From contig CAIRSV010000014.1 in NCBI GenBank assembly GCA_903881265.1, positions 1 through 12,391 of the forward strand: a DNA stretch of 12,391 bases. The letters are read 5' to 3'. The translations under genes and the position numbers were made by a program. This document shows, piece after piece, positions 1 to 6,809 of this stretch. Source of the stretch: an uncultured Bacteroidota bacterium. GTDB taxonomy: Bacteria > Bacteroidota > Bacteroidia > Chitinophagales > Chitinophagaceae. The notes under the pieces were generated by a model. It ran no database searches. It saw nothing but the letters and a program-made list of their open reading frames with translations, and was not told the origin of the DNA. Numbering within the stretch: position 1 is the first letter of the stretch; every line of letters starts with the position of its first letter.

Positions 1-898
1 AGCGGTTAAGCATCACTTGTTGATAGTCGGGATACAATGAAACATGCAGCGTATTAAAAAAGCTTGCGTATAGATAGATATGTGACGCAAAGGGATCCAT
101 AATTTCAGGAACGCGCACGACAAGTTCTTTGTTCTTAGCAAATATCTTCCATACGATGCGGCGCACATCATCCGAATCTTCAAATTTTTTATAACTCAAT
201 AATTCGCCTTCTACCTTGCGAAGCTGCTCAATGCGCACTATCTCTTCGTCGGTTTTTTTGTGTGGAAGCGCTTGCGTATCCATCATGAGCGAATGCGGCA
301 GATTGCAAATAATATGATGGGTCTTGAAGCTTGCCGCAAAGGAAAAAAAATGCAGCATATCTTCAAAATAAATAAAGGCGTGTGAAAAGGAATATGCTTT
401 GATGTCGGGCAACAACAAGGTATTCTTGCTGATGAGTCCTGTATTGAATGAGATAAATTGTTTCTTAATTCTATCGCTGACAATATACTTATCTGTCATT
501 TTGGTTTTGTCGTAAACTAGTCTGACCTTGACAAATCCCAGTATCGGTTTCAAGGCAAAGGGCAACCTTGTTTGGATACGAAGCAAATCATGTTGATACG
601 ATTCAATATCCATTGCAAGTTCGAAATTGTCGCTTCCTTTTCTCTTTTTTTGATACATGAAATAAAACAAGCAGAAGCAAGTCGACATTAGAGAAAGTCC
701 TATGACAAGTCCTGAGAACGCCATTGCTATTTTCGCCATCAGCATCGTGATACCTTGAAACGAATTGGTGTCAGTTTCTGTCGAATGCAGGCATCGAAAA
801 GCTAGCCACACGATACTAGCCGCCAACAATGCATTTAGTTGGAAGGGTATAAATTGCCAATAATACTTGAGATACGCAATGAGACGTGAAAACTTCAT
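1..898 (-). CDS. DUF58 domain membrane protein, N-terminal part (3' end outside window)
   Basis: The minus strand is open from an ATG at 898 to the window edge, giving 299 codons and no stop. Two hydrophobic segments lie near the N-terminus (about residues 17-37 and 53-81), followed by a basic stretch (QKKRKG) and a soluble region. Residues 230-265 carry the DUF58 signature: EGELLSYKKFEDSDDVRRI, then W250, KNKEL and a VRVPE-like end. This matches the family pattern of a short Y-x-x-x-D-D-x-R-x-I-x-W core. DUF58 proteins are usually about 300-450 residues and are often encoded beside MoxR-type AAA ATPases and von Willebrand A proteins; their biochemical role is not settled. No MoxR gene is visible here, but the downstream side of this gene is outside the window. 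The ATG was chosen because it directly precedes the first membrane segment; there is no clear ribosome binding site. Family assignment is fairly firm, function unknown. Confidence 0.85.
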   Translation of the reverse strand, partial: MKFSRLIAYLKYYWQFIPFQLNALLAASIVWLAFRCLHSTETDTNSFQGITMLMAKIAMAFSGLVIGLSLMSTCFCLFYFMYQKKRKGSDNFELAMDIESYQHDLLRIQTRLPFALKPILGFVKVRLVYDKTKMTDKYIVSDRIKKQFISFNTGLISKNTLLLPDIKAYSFSHAFIYFEDMLHFFSFAASFKTHHIICNLPHSLMMDTQALPHKKTDEEIVRIEQLRKVEGELLSYKKFEDSDDVRRIVWKIFAKNKELVVRVPEIMDPFASHIYLYASFFNTLHVSLYPDYQQVMLNR

Positions 899-1004
899 CA
901 GGCGGAAAATTAGTCGAATATAAGCGTATTTGATTTTTGTCGCTGACTTTTTAAGAATAAATTATGGAAAGAGGTTTCTGTAATTTTTAATCTCTCATCC
1001 GTTG

Positions 1005-1012
1005 TACATTTG
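1005..1012 (+). promoter_or_regulatory. Bacteroidota -7 promoter box (TACATTTG) of the DUF2130 gene
   Basis: TACATTTG matches the Bacteroidota housekeeping -7 consensus TAnnTTTG exactly and lies 19 bp before the ATG at 1032. I found no good TTTG -33 box at the expected spacing, so only the -7 half is supported. It overlaps a TTG codon at 1002 that could be mistaken for the gene start. On the opposite strand the 133-bp divergent gap has only a one-mismatch -7-like site (915-922) for the DUF58 gene. Confidence 0.5.
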
Positions 1013-1031
1013 GCATCTAACGTTCGTAAGT

Positions 1032-2270
1032 ATGAAAACACAAATAACCTGTCCGCAATGTAAAAGTAAATTTAACCTCGAAGATGTATTAACCGAGGAT
1101 GTGGAGAAATCTATCAAGAAGAAATACGAAGACGAGAATAAGGAACTCGCTGAGGTTTTCGCAAAGCGTCATCAGGATTTAGAAAAGCAAGTGGCTGAAT
1201 TTGAGGAAAAGAAAAAGCAAACAAATGAAATTGTGTTGGAGCGCGTAAAAAAGGCCACTGATGAGCAGGTGAAACGTATTGAAGAAGAGTTGTTGAAAAA
1301 AATATCAGAAGAGAGCAGGTTGAAACTTGAATTTCTTGAAAAGGAAAATTTGGATAAGAGTCAGAAGTTGAAGCAATTGCAGGAAAAGGAAATTGAAGTG
1401 ATGAATCTCACGAAACGTCTTCAGGAGCAACAAGAGCAAGAGTCTCATAATTTACAAAAGCAACGACTAGAGCTTGAAGTAGAATTGAAAGCTAAGCTAT
1501 CAACTGATATCTTGTTGAAGGAACGAGAGAAATTTGATATGGAAAAAAGAGAGCTTGAAAAGCAATTGAATGATCAAAAGAAATTGACTGAGCAGATGAC
1601 TCGGAAACTCGAACAAGGTTCTATGCAAACACAAGGTGAGGTGCAGGAACTCGCGTTGGAAGAGATTCTGATGAATTCATTTCCATTTGATATCGTCACT
1701 GAAGTTGGAAAAGGAAAGCGAGGCGCTGATTGTATACTCGTGGTGCGAAACGAAATGGGGTATGAGTGCGGCAAAATTATTTTTGAAAGTAAGCGCACAA
1801 AAGATTTTGATAAGAAATGGCTTACTAAGTTGAAGGAAGATGCGTTGGAATCGGCCTGTGATATTCCGGTATTGGTCTCTCAGGTCTTACCTGATGATAT
1901 GCGTATGTTCGATCAGCGTGAAGGCGTCTGGGTTTGTAAATTTAATGAAGTGGTGCACGTCGTGAAGGCATTGCGTGAAGGCATTATCAATGTGGCACGG
2001 GCCAATAAATCGCAAGAGAATAAAGGCGAGAAGAAGGAGATGCTCTACAATTATTTTACCAGCAATGAATTTTTGCAACAGATGCGAGCCATCAATGAAG
2101 CGTATTTATTTCTCAAATCATCGCTTGATAGAGAGCGCCTTCAAATGGAAAAACTTTGGAAAGAACGTGAAAAGCAAATCGATAAAGTGCTGCTCAATAA
2201 TACCTATTTATTAGGCACCATCAAAGGTATTGCGGGTAATGATATTGATGATAGTGGGCTTCTTGAGTAG
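1032..2270 (+). CDS. DUF2130 family coiled-coil protein with nuclease-like C-terminal core
   Basis: This encodes 412 residues. It opens with a CPQC pair (C7, C10), like half of a zinc ribbon. About 190 residues of highly charged, heptad-like sequence rich in K, E, Q and L follow, which should form a long coiled coil. The C-terminal third holds the DUF2130 signature: GKGKRGAD with D233, then CGKIIFESKRTKDF with E252 and K254, then LTKLKEDAL, VLVSQVLP and GVWV. The D-x18-E-x-K spacing between two predicted strands resembles the PD-(D/E)XK nuclease core; that reading is mine, and no activity is established here. No signal peptide or membrane segment is seen, so the protein should be cytoplasmic. 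The start was put at ATG 1032 rather than the in-frame TTG at 1002, because a promoter box covers the TTG and the CPQC start fits the family. It diverges from the DUF58 gene and converges on the helicase. No U-tract terminator of its own is obvious. Confidence 0.9.
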   Translation: MKTQITCPQCKSKFNLEDVLTEDVEKSIKKKYEDENKELAEVFAKRHQDLEKQVAEFEEKKKQTNEIVLERVKKATDEQVKRIEEELLKKISEESRLKLEFLEKENLDKSQKLKQLQEKEIEVMNLTKRLQEQQEQESHNLQKQRLELEVELKAKLSTDILLKEREKFDMEKRELEKQLNDQKKLTEQMTRKLEQGSMQTQGEVQELALEEILMNSFPFDIVTEVGKGKRGADCILVVRNEMGYECGKIIFESKRTKDFDKKWLTKLKEDALESACDIPVLVSQVLPDDMRMFDQREGVWVCKFNEVVHVVKALREGIINVARANKSQENKGEKKEMLYNYFTSNEFLQQMRAINEAYLFLKSSLDRERLQMEKLWKEREKQIDKVLLNNTYLLGTIKGIAGNDIDDSGLLE

Positions 2271-2368
2271 AAGGTGTTATTAGAACAGGAATGTTGAATT
2301 GAACGAATGTTTTTCGGTACTATCGTAAAACAACTATTTTATTTTAGTATGAATTTTACTTCGTAGAT

Positions 2369-2404
2369 AAAAAAACGGCAACTCAACCTGAGTTGAATTG
2401 CCGT
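2369..2404 (-). terminator. Intrinsic terminator of the DEAD-box helicase gene
   Basis: On the minus strand a hairpin forms between 2404 and 2375: a 7-bp stem (ACGGCAA with TTGCCGT), one C:A mismatch, a 5-bp stem (TCAAC with GTTGA) and a 4-nt loop. Seven T residues follow (the A run at 2369-2375). It begins 24 bp past the helicase stop. The plus-strand side has no T run, so it should serve the helicase mainly, not the convergent DUF2130 gene. Confidence 0.85.
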
Positions 2405-2427
2405 CGTATTAAATGAACTAGTATGTT

Positions 2428-4368
2428 CTACCAGCTAGTATCGTCGTTGCGTTTTTTGAAACGTGGTTTCGGTGCTGAAGAAGCACTGCTTCCACCTCTT
2501 GAACTTGAACTTCCGCTGCCGCTTCGTGCTGATGAGCCATATTTACGATCGCCGCCAACGGTATTATTACCGCCTCGTGCACTTGTGTAGGTGCGTTCGC
2601 GTGGTCCTTTTCGCTCGCTGCGTTCAGCTGTTCGTCCGCCCGAATTTTGTTCGCCTTCAGCACGTGTGATACGAACCTCACGTCCGTTGACTTCCACATT
2701 TTTAAATCCTGTAAGGATGCGTTCGGCGCTTTGTGCATCGGTTTCGAAGAACGAAAACACACCTTGCATTTCGATGTCCTTGATATGATGTCCACTTACC
2801 TTGCTATTTTGGAAAATCATCTCACGCATTTCATCGTATCGAAGATTATCTTTCTTGCCAAGGTTGATGAATAATCGGGTAGTAGGTTCGCCATCAGCAA
2901 ATGAATCACGTCGGCTGCCACGTTCTCCGCGGTCGCTGCTGCGCTCATTTCCTCTGCGGTCTCCACGGTCACTTCCTCTGCGTTCGCCACGCTCTCCGCG
3001 ATCACTTCCGCGGTCGCTTCCTTTTGATCGCGATGATTCGTCTACGTTCAAATCAGAATGTGCTGTGTAATTCGTATCTAATTTAGACAATTCTTTTGCC
3101 ATAATACGGGCGACTAATTCTTCCTTGTCCATTTGCATCAATGGGAAAATCCATTCGTTGCGAGGTTGTATTTCAGAGGTGTTTTGATAATCAAACTCGG
3201 CAAATTCAGTCACGAAATTCTTGATCCGTTTGTCGATGATTTCTTCGCCTTTCGGGATCATGAATTTTTCAAATTTCATATTCGCGATTTTTTCAATCTG
3301 ATGCATTTTGTATGCTTCGCGAATATGCAATAAGGCAATCGAAATACCTTTCTTGCCGGCACGAGCAGTACGTCCGCTTCGGTGTGTGTAGTTTTCGATA
3401 TCATCCGGAAGATGATAATGGATAACGTGCGTAATGTCGTTGACATCGATACCACGGGCAGCCACATCGGTTGCGCACAATATTTTAATCACACGCTTAC
3501 GGAATTTACCCATCACCTTATCACGTTGTTGTTGCGATAAATCGCCGTGAAGACAATCGGCGTTATAACCCGATTTAACCAGTGAGTCACTGATTTCTTG
3601 GGTTTCAAGACGAGTGGTGCAGAAGATAATACCAAAGAAATCTTCGTTGAAATCAATGATGCGTTTCAGGGCCGGTAATTTTTCTTTCGCCTGTACCACA
3701 GCATACTGATGCGTGATATCGGCTGAAGTCGAATTCTTTTTACCTGACGACACTTCGACTGTTTCTTTCAAATATTTGTTGGCGATAGAGCGGATGGCTT
3801 TCGGCATAGTAGCGCTGAAAAGACCAGTCACTTTATCTTCCGGGGTATTCGAAAGAATCGATTCGATATCTTCTTGGAATCCCATATTCAACATTTCATC
3901 AGCCTCATCAAGTACGACGGTTTCAACCTGTTCGATTTTTACCGCTTTACGGTCTATCAAATCAATGAGTCGTCCCGGAGTGGCCACAATGATATGGACA
4001 CCTTGACGTAATTCGCGAATCTGCTCAGAAATGCTGCTTCCGCCATAGACAGCAGTGATACGCACACCGCGCATATTCTTGCTGTATTTCTTTAAGTCGT
4101 TTGTAATTTGAATACACAATTCTCTTGTTGGCGAGATAATAAGGGCTTGTGTAAATTTCTTCTCGGTATCGAGATGATGAAGGATAGGAAGGCCGAATGC
4201 GGCTGTTTTTCCTGTTCCTGTTTGAGCCAGGGCTACGAGGTCGCTTGTGCGCTCGATAAAGACCGGTATGGCTTTTTGTTGGATTTCTGTAGGGGTTTCA
4301 AAGCCCAATTCTGTGATTGCACTGACAATGTTTTCATGCAAACCCAAGTCACTAAATGTTGTAGTCAT
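2428..4368 (-). CDS. DEAD-box ATP-dependent RNA helicase, DeaD/CsdA type with DbpA-like RRM
   Basis: This encodes 646 residues, the usual size for DeaD/CsdA helicases, which unwind RNA with ATP in ribosome assembly, RNA decay and cold adaptation. All core motifs are present: F5 and the Q motif (F23 to Q30), motif I AQTGTGKT (48-55), PTREL (80-84), TPGR (130-133), DEAD (154-157), SAT (185-187) and motif VI HRSGRTARAG (329-338). A low-complexity linker rich in S, R, D, G and E spans about 447-488. A DbpA-type RNA-binding RRM follows (about 496-572, starting TTRLFINLGKKD, with a VFSFFET strand). The last 70 or so residues are G/S/R-rich and end NDDTSW, a basic disordered tail that probably adds RNA affinity. 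The start MTTTFSDLGL is standard for the family. The gene appears monocistronic, with its own upstream promoter, a long leader and a strong terminator. I leave the symbol blank because several paralogues of this type can occur per genome. Confidence 0.96.
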   Translation of the reverse strand: MTTTFSDLGLHENIVSAITELGFETPTEIQQKAIPVFIERTSDLVALAQTGTGKTAAFGLPILHHLDTEKKFTQALIISPTRELCIQITNDLKKYSKNMRGVRITAVYGGSSISEQIRELRQGVHIIVATPGRLIDLIDRKAVKIEQVETVVLDEADEMLNMGFQEDIESILSNTPEDKVTGLFSATMPKAIRSIANKYLKETVEVSSGKKNSTSADITHQYAVVQAKEKLPALKRIIDFNEDFFGIIFCTTRLETQEISDSLVKSGYNADCLHGDLSQQQRDKVMGKFRKRVIKILCATDVAARGIDVNDITHVIHYHLPDDIENYTHRSGRTARAGKKGISIALLHIREAYKMHQIEKIANMKFEKFMIPKGEEIIDKRIKNFVTEFAEFDYQNTSEIQPRNEWIFPLMQMDKEELVARIMAKELSKLDTNYTAHSDLNVDESSRSKGSDRGSDRGERGERRGSDRGDRRGNERSSDRGERGSRRDSFADGEPTTRLFINLGKKDNLRYDEMREMIFQNSKVSGHHIKDIEMQGVFSFFETDAQSAERILTGFKNVEVNGREVRITRAEGEQNSGGRTAERSERKGPRERTYTSARGGNNTVGGDRKYGSSARSGSGSSSSRGGSSASSAPKPRFKKRNDDTSW

Positions 4369-4563
4369 CTTGTTTTTTGTTTTTAAAATAAATAAATAAA
4401 GCCATCCCTCTAAGCTTAGTAAATAATCGTATAGCGGACGGAACCTATTTTATTTGTAAAAACAAATGATAATTGAAAAATCTCTTTCCTTTAAAAGAGC
4501 ATGACCCATGTTCGTGTGGCTATGTATTAGCTATTAAGCGAATTGTAAGAACTTCTTGATCCG

Positions 4564-4591
4564 CAAAAGTAAGTTGAATAATGTTGGCAAA
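4564..4591 (-). promoter_or_regulatory. Candidate Bacteroidota promoter of the helicase gene
   Basis: Reading the minus strand, TTTG (4591-4588) is followed after 16 bp by TACTTTTG (4571-4564), an exact TAnnTTTG match. The spacer is slightly shorter than the usual 17-23 bp. Transcription would start near 4558, leaving a 5' leader of roughly 190 nt. Confidence 0.5.
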
Positions 4592-4693
4592 TGCGAACGA
4601 GTTGCTAATAGAGGTTGGCCTTCGTGCATTACCTTATTCTTATTTCTCGCTTTTGAAACAGATGGTTATCGAAGAGGCTGAGGCAGTGCTTTC

Positions 4694-4722
4694 TTGCTTT
4701 TGCTAGAATTTATTTATATTAG
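4694..4722 (+). promoter_or_regulatory. Candidate promoter of the tandem GT-C operon
   Basis: TTG (4694-4696) is followed after 18 bp by TATATTAG (4715-4722), one mismatch from TAnnTTTG. It would start transcription about 13 nt before the ATG at 4740. An alternative TAATTTTT at 4728-4735 sits too close to the ATG to give a leader. Confidence 0.35.
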
Positions 4723-4739
4723 CGTCCTAATTTTTACGT

Positions 4740-6788
4740 ATGAGCAAAAAGAACAAGCAATATTCAAAAGAGACGATGTCTGCCTCGACAGGAGCGATGA
4801 AAGAGCAAGCCGGATTTGATGTGAATACGATCGTTGATAAGGGTACTGAAAAGACATCGTTTTGGCAACAACTGACATCAGGCAAGATGCCTTATATCAT
4901 CATCAGTTTGCTTGGGTTAGTGCTTTATGCCAATACCTTCAACCATGAATATGCGTTGGATGATGATTTGATTGTTTCTGGTAATACCTACGTTTTGCGC
5001 GGTATTGATGGTATCGGTGATATCATGCAGAATGATATTTTCGATAGTTATAATAAGTCCATCAACGCTGAAGCGAATTTGGCGGGTGGTCGTTTTCGTC
5101 CTTTTTCATTAGCGACATTCGCCATCGAACAGGAGTTTATCGGCACCATGCCCGACGGTATCAAGGACGATTCTTGGGACGCGAATCATAACAAGGTGCA
5201 AGATGCAAATGAAGATATCAACCATGATGGTATGTTTAACGAAAAGGATGTGAAGTCGAAAGGTATGGGCTTTAGGCATGTCAATAATGTGTTGCTTTAT
5301 ATTCTCAGCATCTGTGTGCTCTATCTTTTTCTAAGTCGCTTTTTCTTCAAGGATAACAAACTATTGGCCTTGCTGACGGCCCTGCTTTTTTTGGCGCACC
5401 CTATCCATACCGAAGTGGTGGCTAATGTCAAAAGTCGTGATGAGATTTTGTCTCTTATGTTTATGATACTCACCCTTCATCTGAGCTTCTTATATGTCGA
5501 AACTAAAAAACTGAAGCTGTTGATCTGGGCGTTGGTCTGTTATTTTATTGCCTTACTCAGTAAGGAATACGGCGCAACGTTGCTCGTGATTCTGCCGGTA
5601 TCCTTATATGTTTATTATGCGAACTTTAAACCGTCTCAGGTGCCGGCTCTCATTGTTGGTGTCATACTTACTTTCGGTATTTATTTTGCTATGCGTAGTA
5701 ATGTTGTGGTGCCTTTGGGCGATAATGCGAAGCAGGATAGTGAGTTGCTCAACAATCCGTTTATGGATGCCACTGTTGTGCAGGCACTTGCGACTAAAAT
5801 CTATATCAACCTAAAATACTTCGGTCTCTTGCTCTTGCCATTGCATCTAAGTTGCGATTATAGTTTTAATGTGATACCGTTTAGAACCTTCGCGAATGCG
5901 GATGTTTGGGTCAGCTTGATGGTATTGCTTGGTTTGAGTGGAGGTATTCTTTATACGTTTGTGAAGCGCAATTGGCTAGTAGTGCCTTTGCTGTTTATTC
6001 TTATGCACATGGTGTTGATCAACAACTTCTTGTTTAATATCGGTGCTACGATGGGTGAACGTCTAGTGTATCACTCATCCTTTGGCGTTTGTATTCTAAT
6101 CGTGTACGGTTTGTATTATCTGATGGTGAACGTTATGAAGATCAATACTCAGTATGTGGCATTGGCCTTGATACCATTATTGACATTCTATTGCATAAAG
6201 ACAATGGCTAGAAACCCAGCATGGAAAAATAATATCACCTTATATACAACGGATGTAAAAACGTATCCCAATAGCACTATGCTCAACGGGAACGCCTGCA
6301 TTAGTCTGTTTGATTTGGCCAATATGCCTCAAAATAAAGCACGCGAGAAAAACTTGTTGGATAGTGCAAATACCTGCGGATTGAAAGCGCTACAATTGCA
6401 TCCGGGGTATTATTATACGCATATGAATTTGGGCTTGGTAAAAGCCAGGCAAGGCGATATGGATAGCGCTACCTATCATTGGCTCAAGGCTAGAGAAATG
6501 TCGCCTTACGAAAAAAAACTACCTGAGTTTTTAGATGGCTCCGCCGCATACTATTACAACAAAGGCGTCAATTTTATGAGTGAAAATAAATTGCCAGAGG
6601 CGCTAAAAGAATTGAAAATTGCCAATACCATTAAGCCAAATGACCATAGGCCTTTTTATTATTTAGGCATGGTGTATTCAAAAATGAACAATTGGCCAAT
6701 GGCGAAGGAAATGTGGTCTAGAGGATTAGCGCTAGCACCAAATGATCAGGTGATGCAAAAGGCCGTCAATGATGCAAAAAATTATTAA
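4740..6788 (+). CDS. TMTC-like GT-C glycosyltransferase with C-terminal TPRs (first copy)
   Basis: This encodes 682 residues. A charged cytoplasmic tail of about 49 residues leads into a first membrane segment (about 50-66), followed at once by HEYALDDD (D74-D76), the position of the acidic catalytic motif in GT-C enzymes. Further family marks are GGRFRPF (R120, P121), AHPIHTEVVANVKSRDEIL (from H220), TMGERLVYHSSFG (from M438) and RNPAWKN. These match conserved blocks of the TMTC/DUF1736 protein O-mannosyltransferases (for example the HPxHTE-xVA and ER-xxY-xxS-xG patterns). I count roughly 11-12 hydrophobic segments up to about residue 500, then TPR units (about 512-680). The predicted role is transfer of a lipid-linked sugar to a protein in the periplasm; sugar and target are unknown. 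The first periplasmic loop carries an acidic insert: D147-x-N-x-N-K, then D159-x-N161-x-D163-G164-x-F166-x3-D170, which resembles an EF-hand or type-3 calcium loop. The next gene is a paralogue 21 bp downstream. Confidence 0.8.
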   Translation: MSKKNKQYSKETMSASTGAMKEQAGFDVNTIVDKGTEKTSFWQQLTSGKMPYIIISLLGLVLYANTFNHEYALDDDLIVSGNTYVLRGIDGIGDIMQNDIFDSYNKSINAEANLAGGRFRPFSLATFAIEQEFIGTMPDGIKDDSWDANHNKVQDANEDINHDGMFNEKDVKSKGMGFRHVNNVLLYILSICVLYLFLSRFFFKDNKLLALLTALLFLAHPIHTEVVANVKSRDEILSLMFMILTLHLSFLYVETKKLKLLIWALVCYFIALLSKEYGATLLVILPVSLYVYYANFKPSQVPALIVGVILTFGIYFAMRSNVVVPLGDNAKQDSELLNNPFMDATVVQALATKIYINLKYFGLLLLPLHLSCDYSFNVIPFRTFANADVWVSLMVLLGLSGGILYTFVKRNWLVVPLLFILMHMVLINNFLFNIGATMGERLVYHSSFGVCILIVYGLYYLMVNVMKINTQYVALALIPLLTFYCIKTMARNPAWKNNITLYTTDVKTYPNSTMLNGNACISLFDLANMPQNKAREKNLLDSANTCGLKALQLHPGYYYTHMNLGLVKARQGDMDSATYHWLKAREMSPYEKKLPEFLDGSAAYYYNKGVNFMSENKLPEALKELKIANTIKPNDHRPFYYLGMVYSKMNNWPMAKEMWSRGLALAPNDQVMQKAVNDAKNY

Positions 6789-6809
6789 TCAGTAAGAATT
6801 CTATCGTAT

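Larger units (their letters stand above)
4369..4739. other. 371-bp divergent intergenic region: helicase leader plus two promoters
   Basis: This gap separates the helicase (leftward) from the first GT-C gene (rightward). I see no gene in it. It holds a leftward promoter candidate (4564-4591), a rightward one (4694-4722) and, if the leftward promoter is right, about 190 nt of untranslated helicase leader (4369 to about 4558). Two simple hairpins fall in that leader: ATTTGT/ACAAAT at 4452-4467 with a 4-nt loop, and CTCTTT/AAAGAG at 4482-4499 with a 6-nt loop. Both are AT-rich. No known riboswitch or sRNA was recognised. Confidence 0.5.

Noticed and set aside
1002..1031. TTG start giving ten extra residues on the DUF2130 protein
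   Set aside because: The TTG lies just before and the extension runs through an exact -7 promoter box (1005-1012); the ATG at 1032 gives the expected CPQC start.
2271..2368. Separate terminator for the DUF2130 gene
   Set aside because: Only 4-bp ACTA/TAGT pairing in AT-rich sequence; no convincing stem and T tract on the plus strand.
2900..3040. Short repeats suggestive of a CRISPR-like or tandem repeat array
   Set aside because: They are imperfect codon-level repeats encoding the helicase linker, in frame, with no constant spacer length.
2801..3070. Plus-strand open frame rich in R, S, P and L
   Set aside because: It is the antisense reading of the helicase S/R/D/G linker; the repeat codons explain the odd composition.
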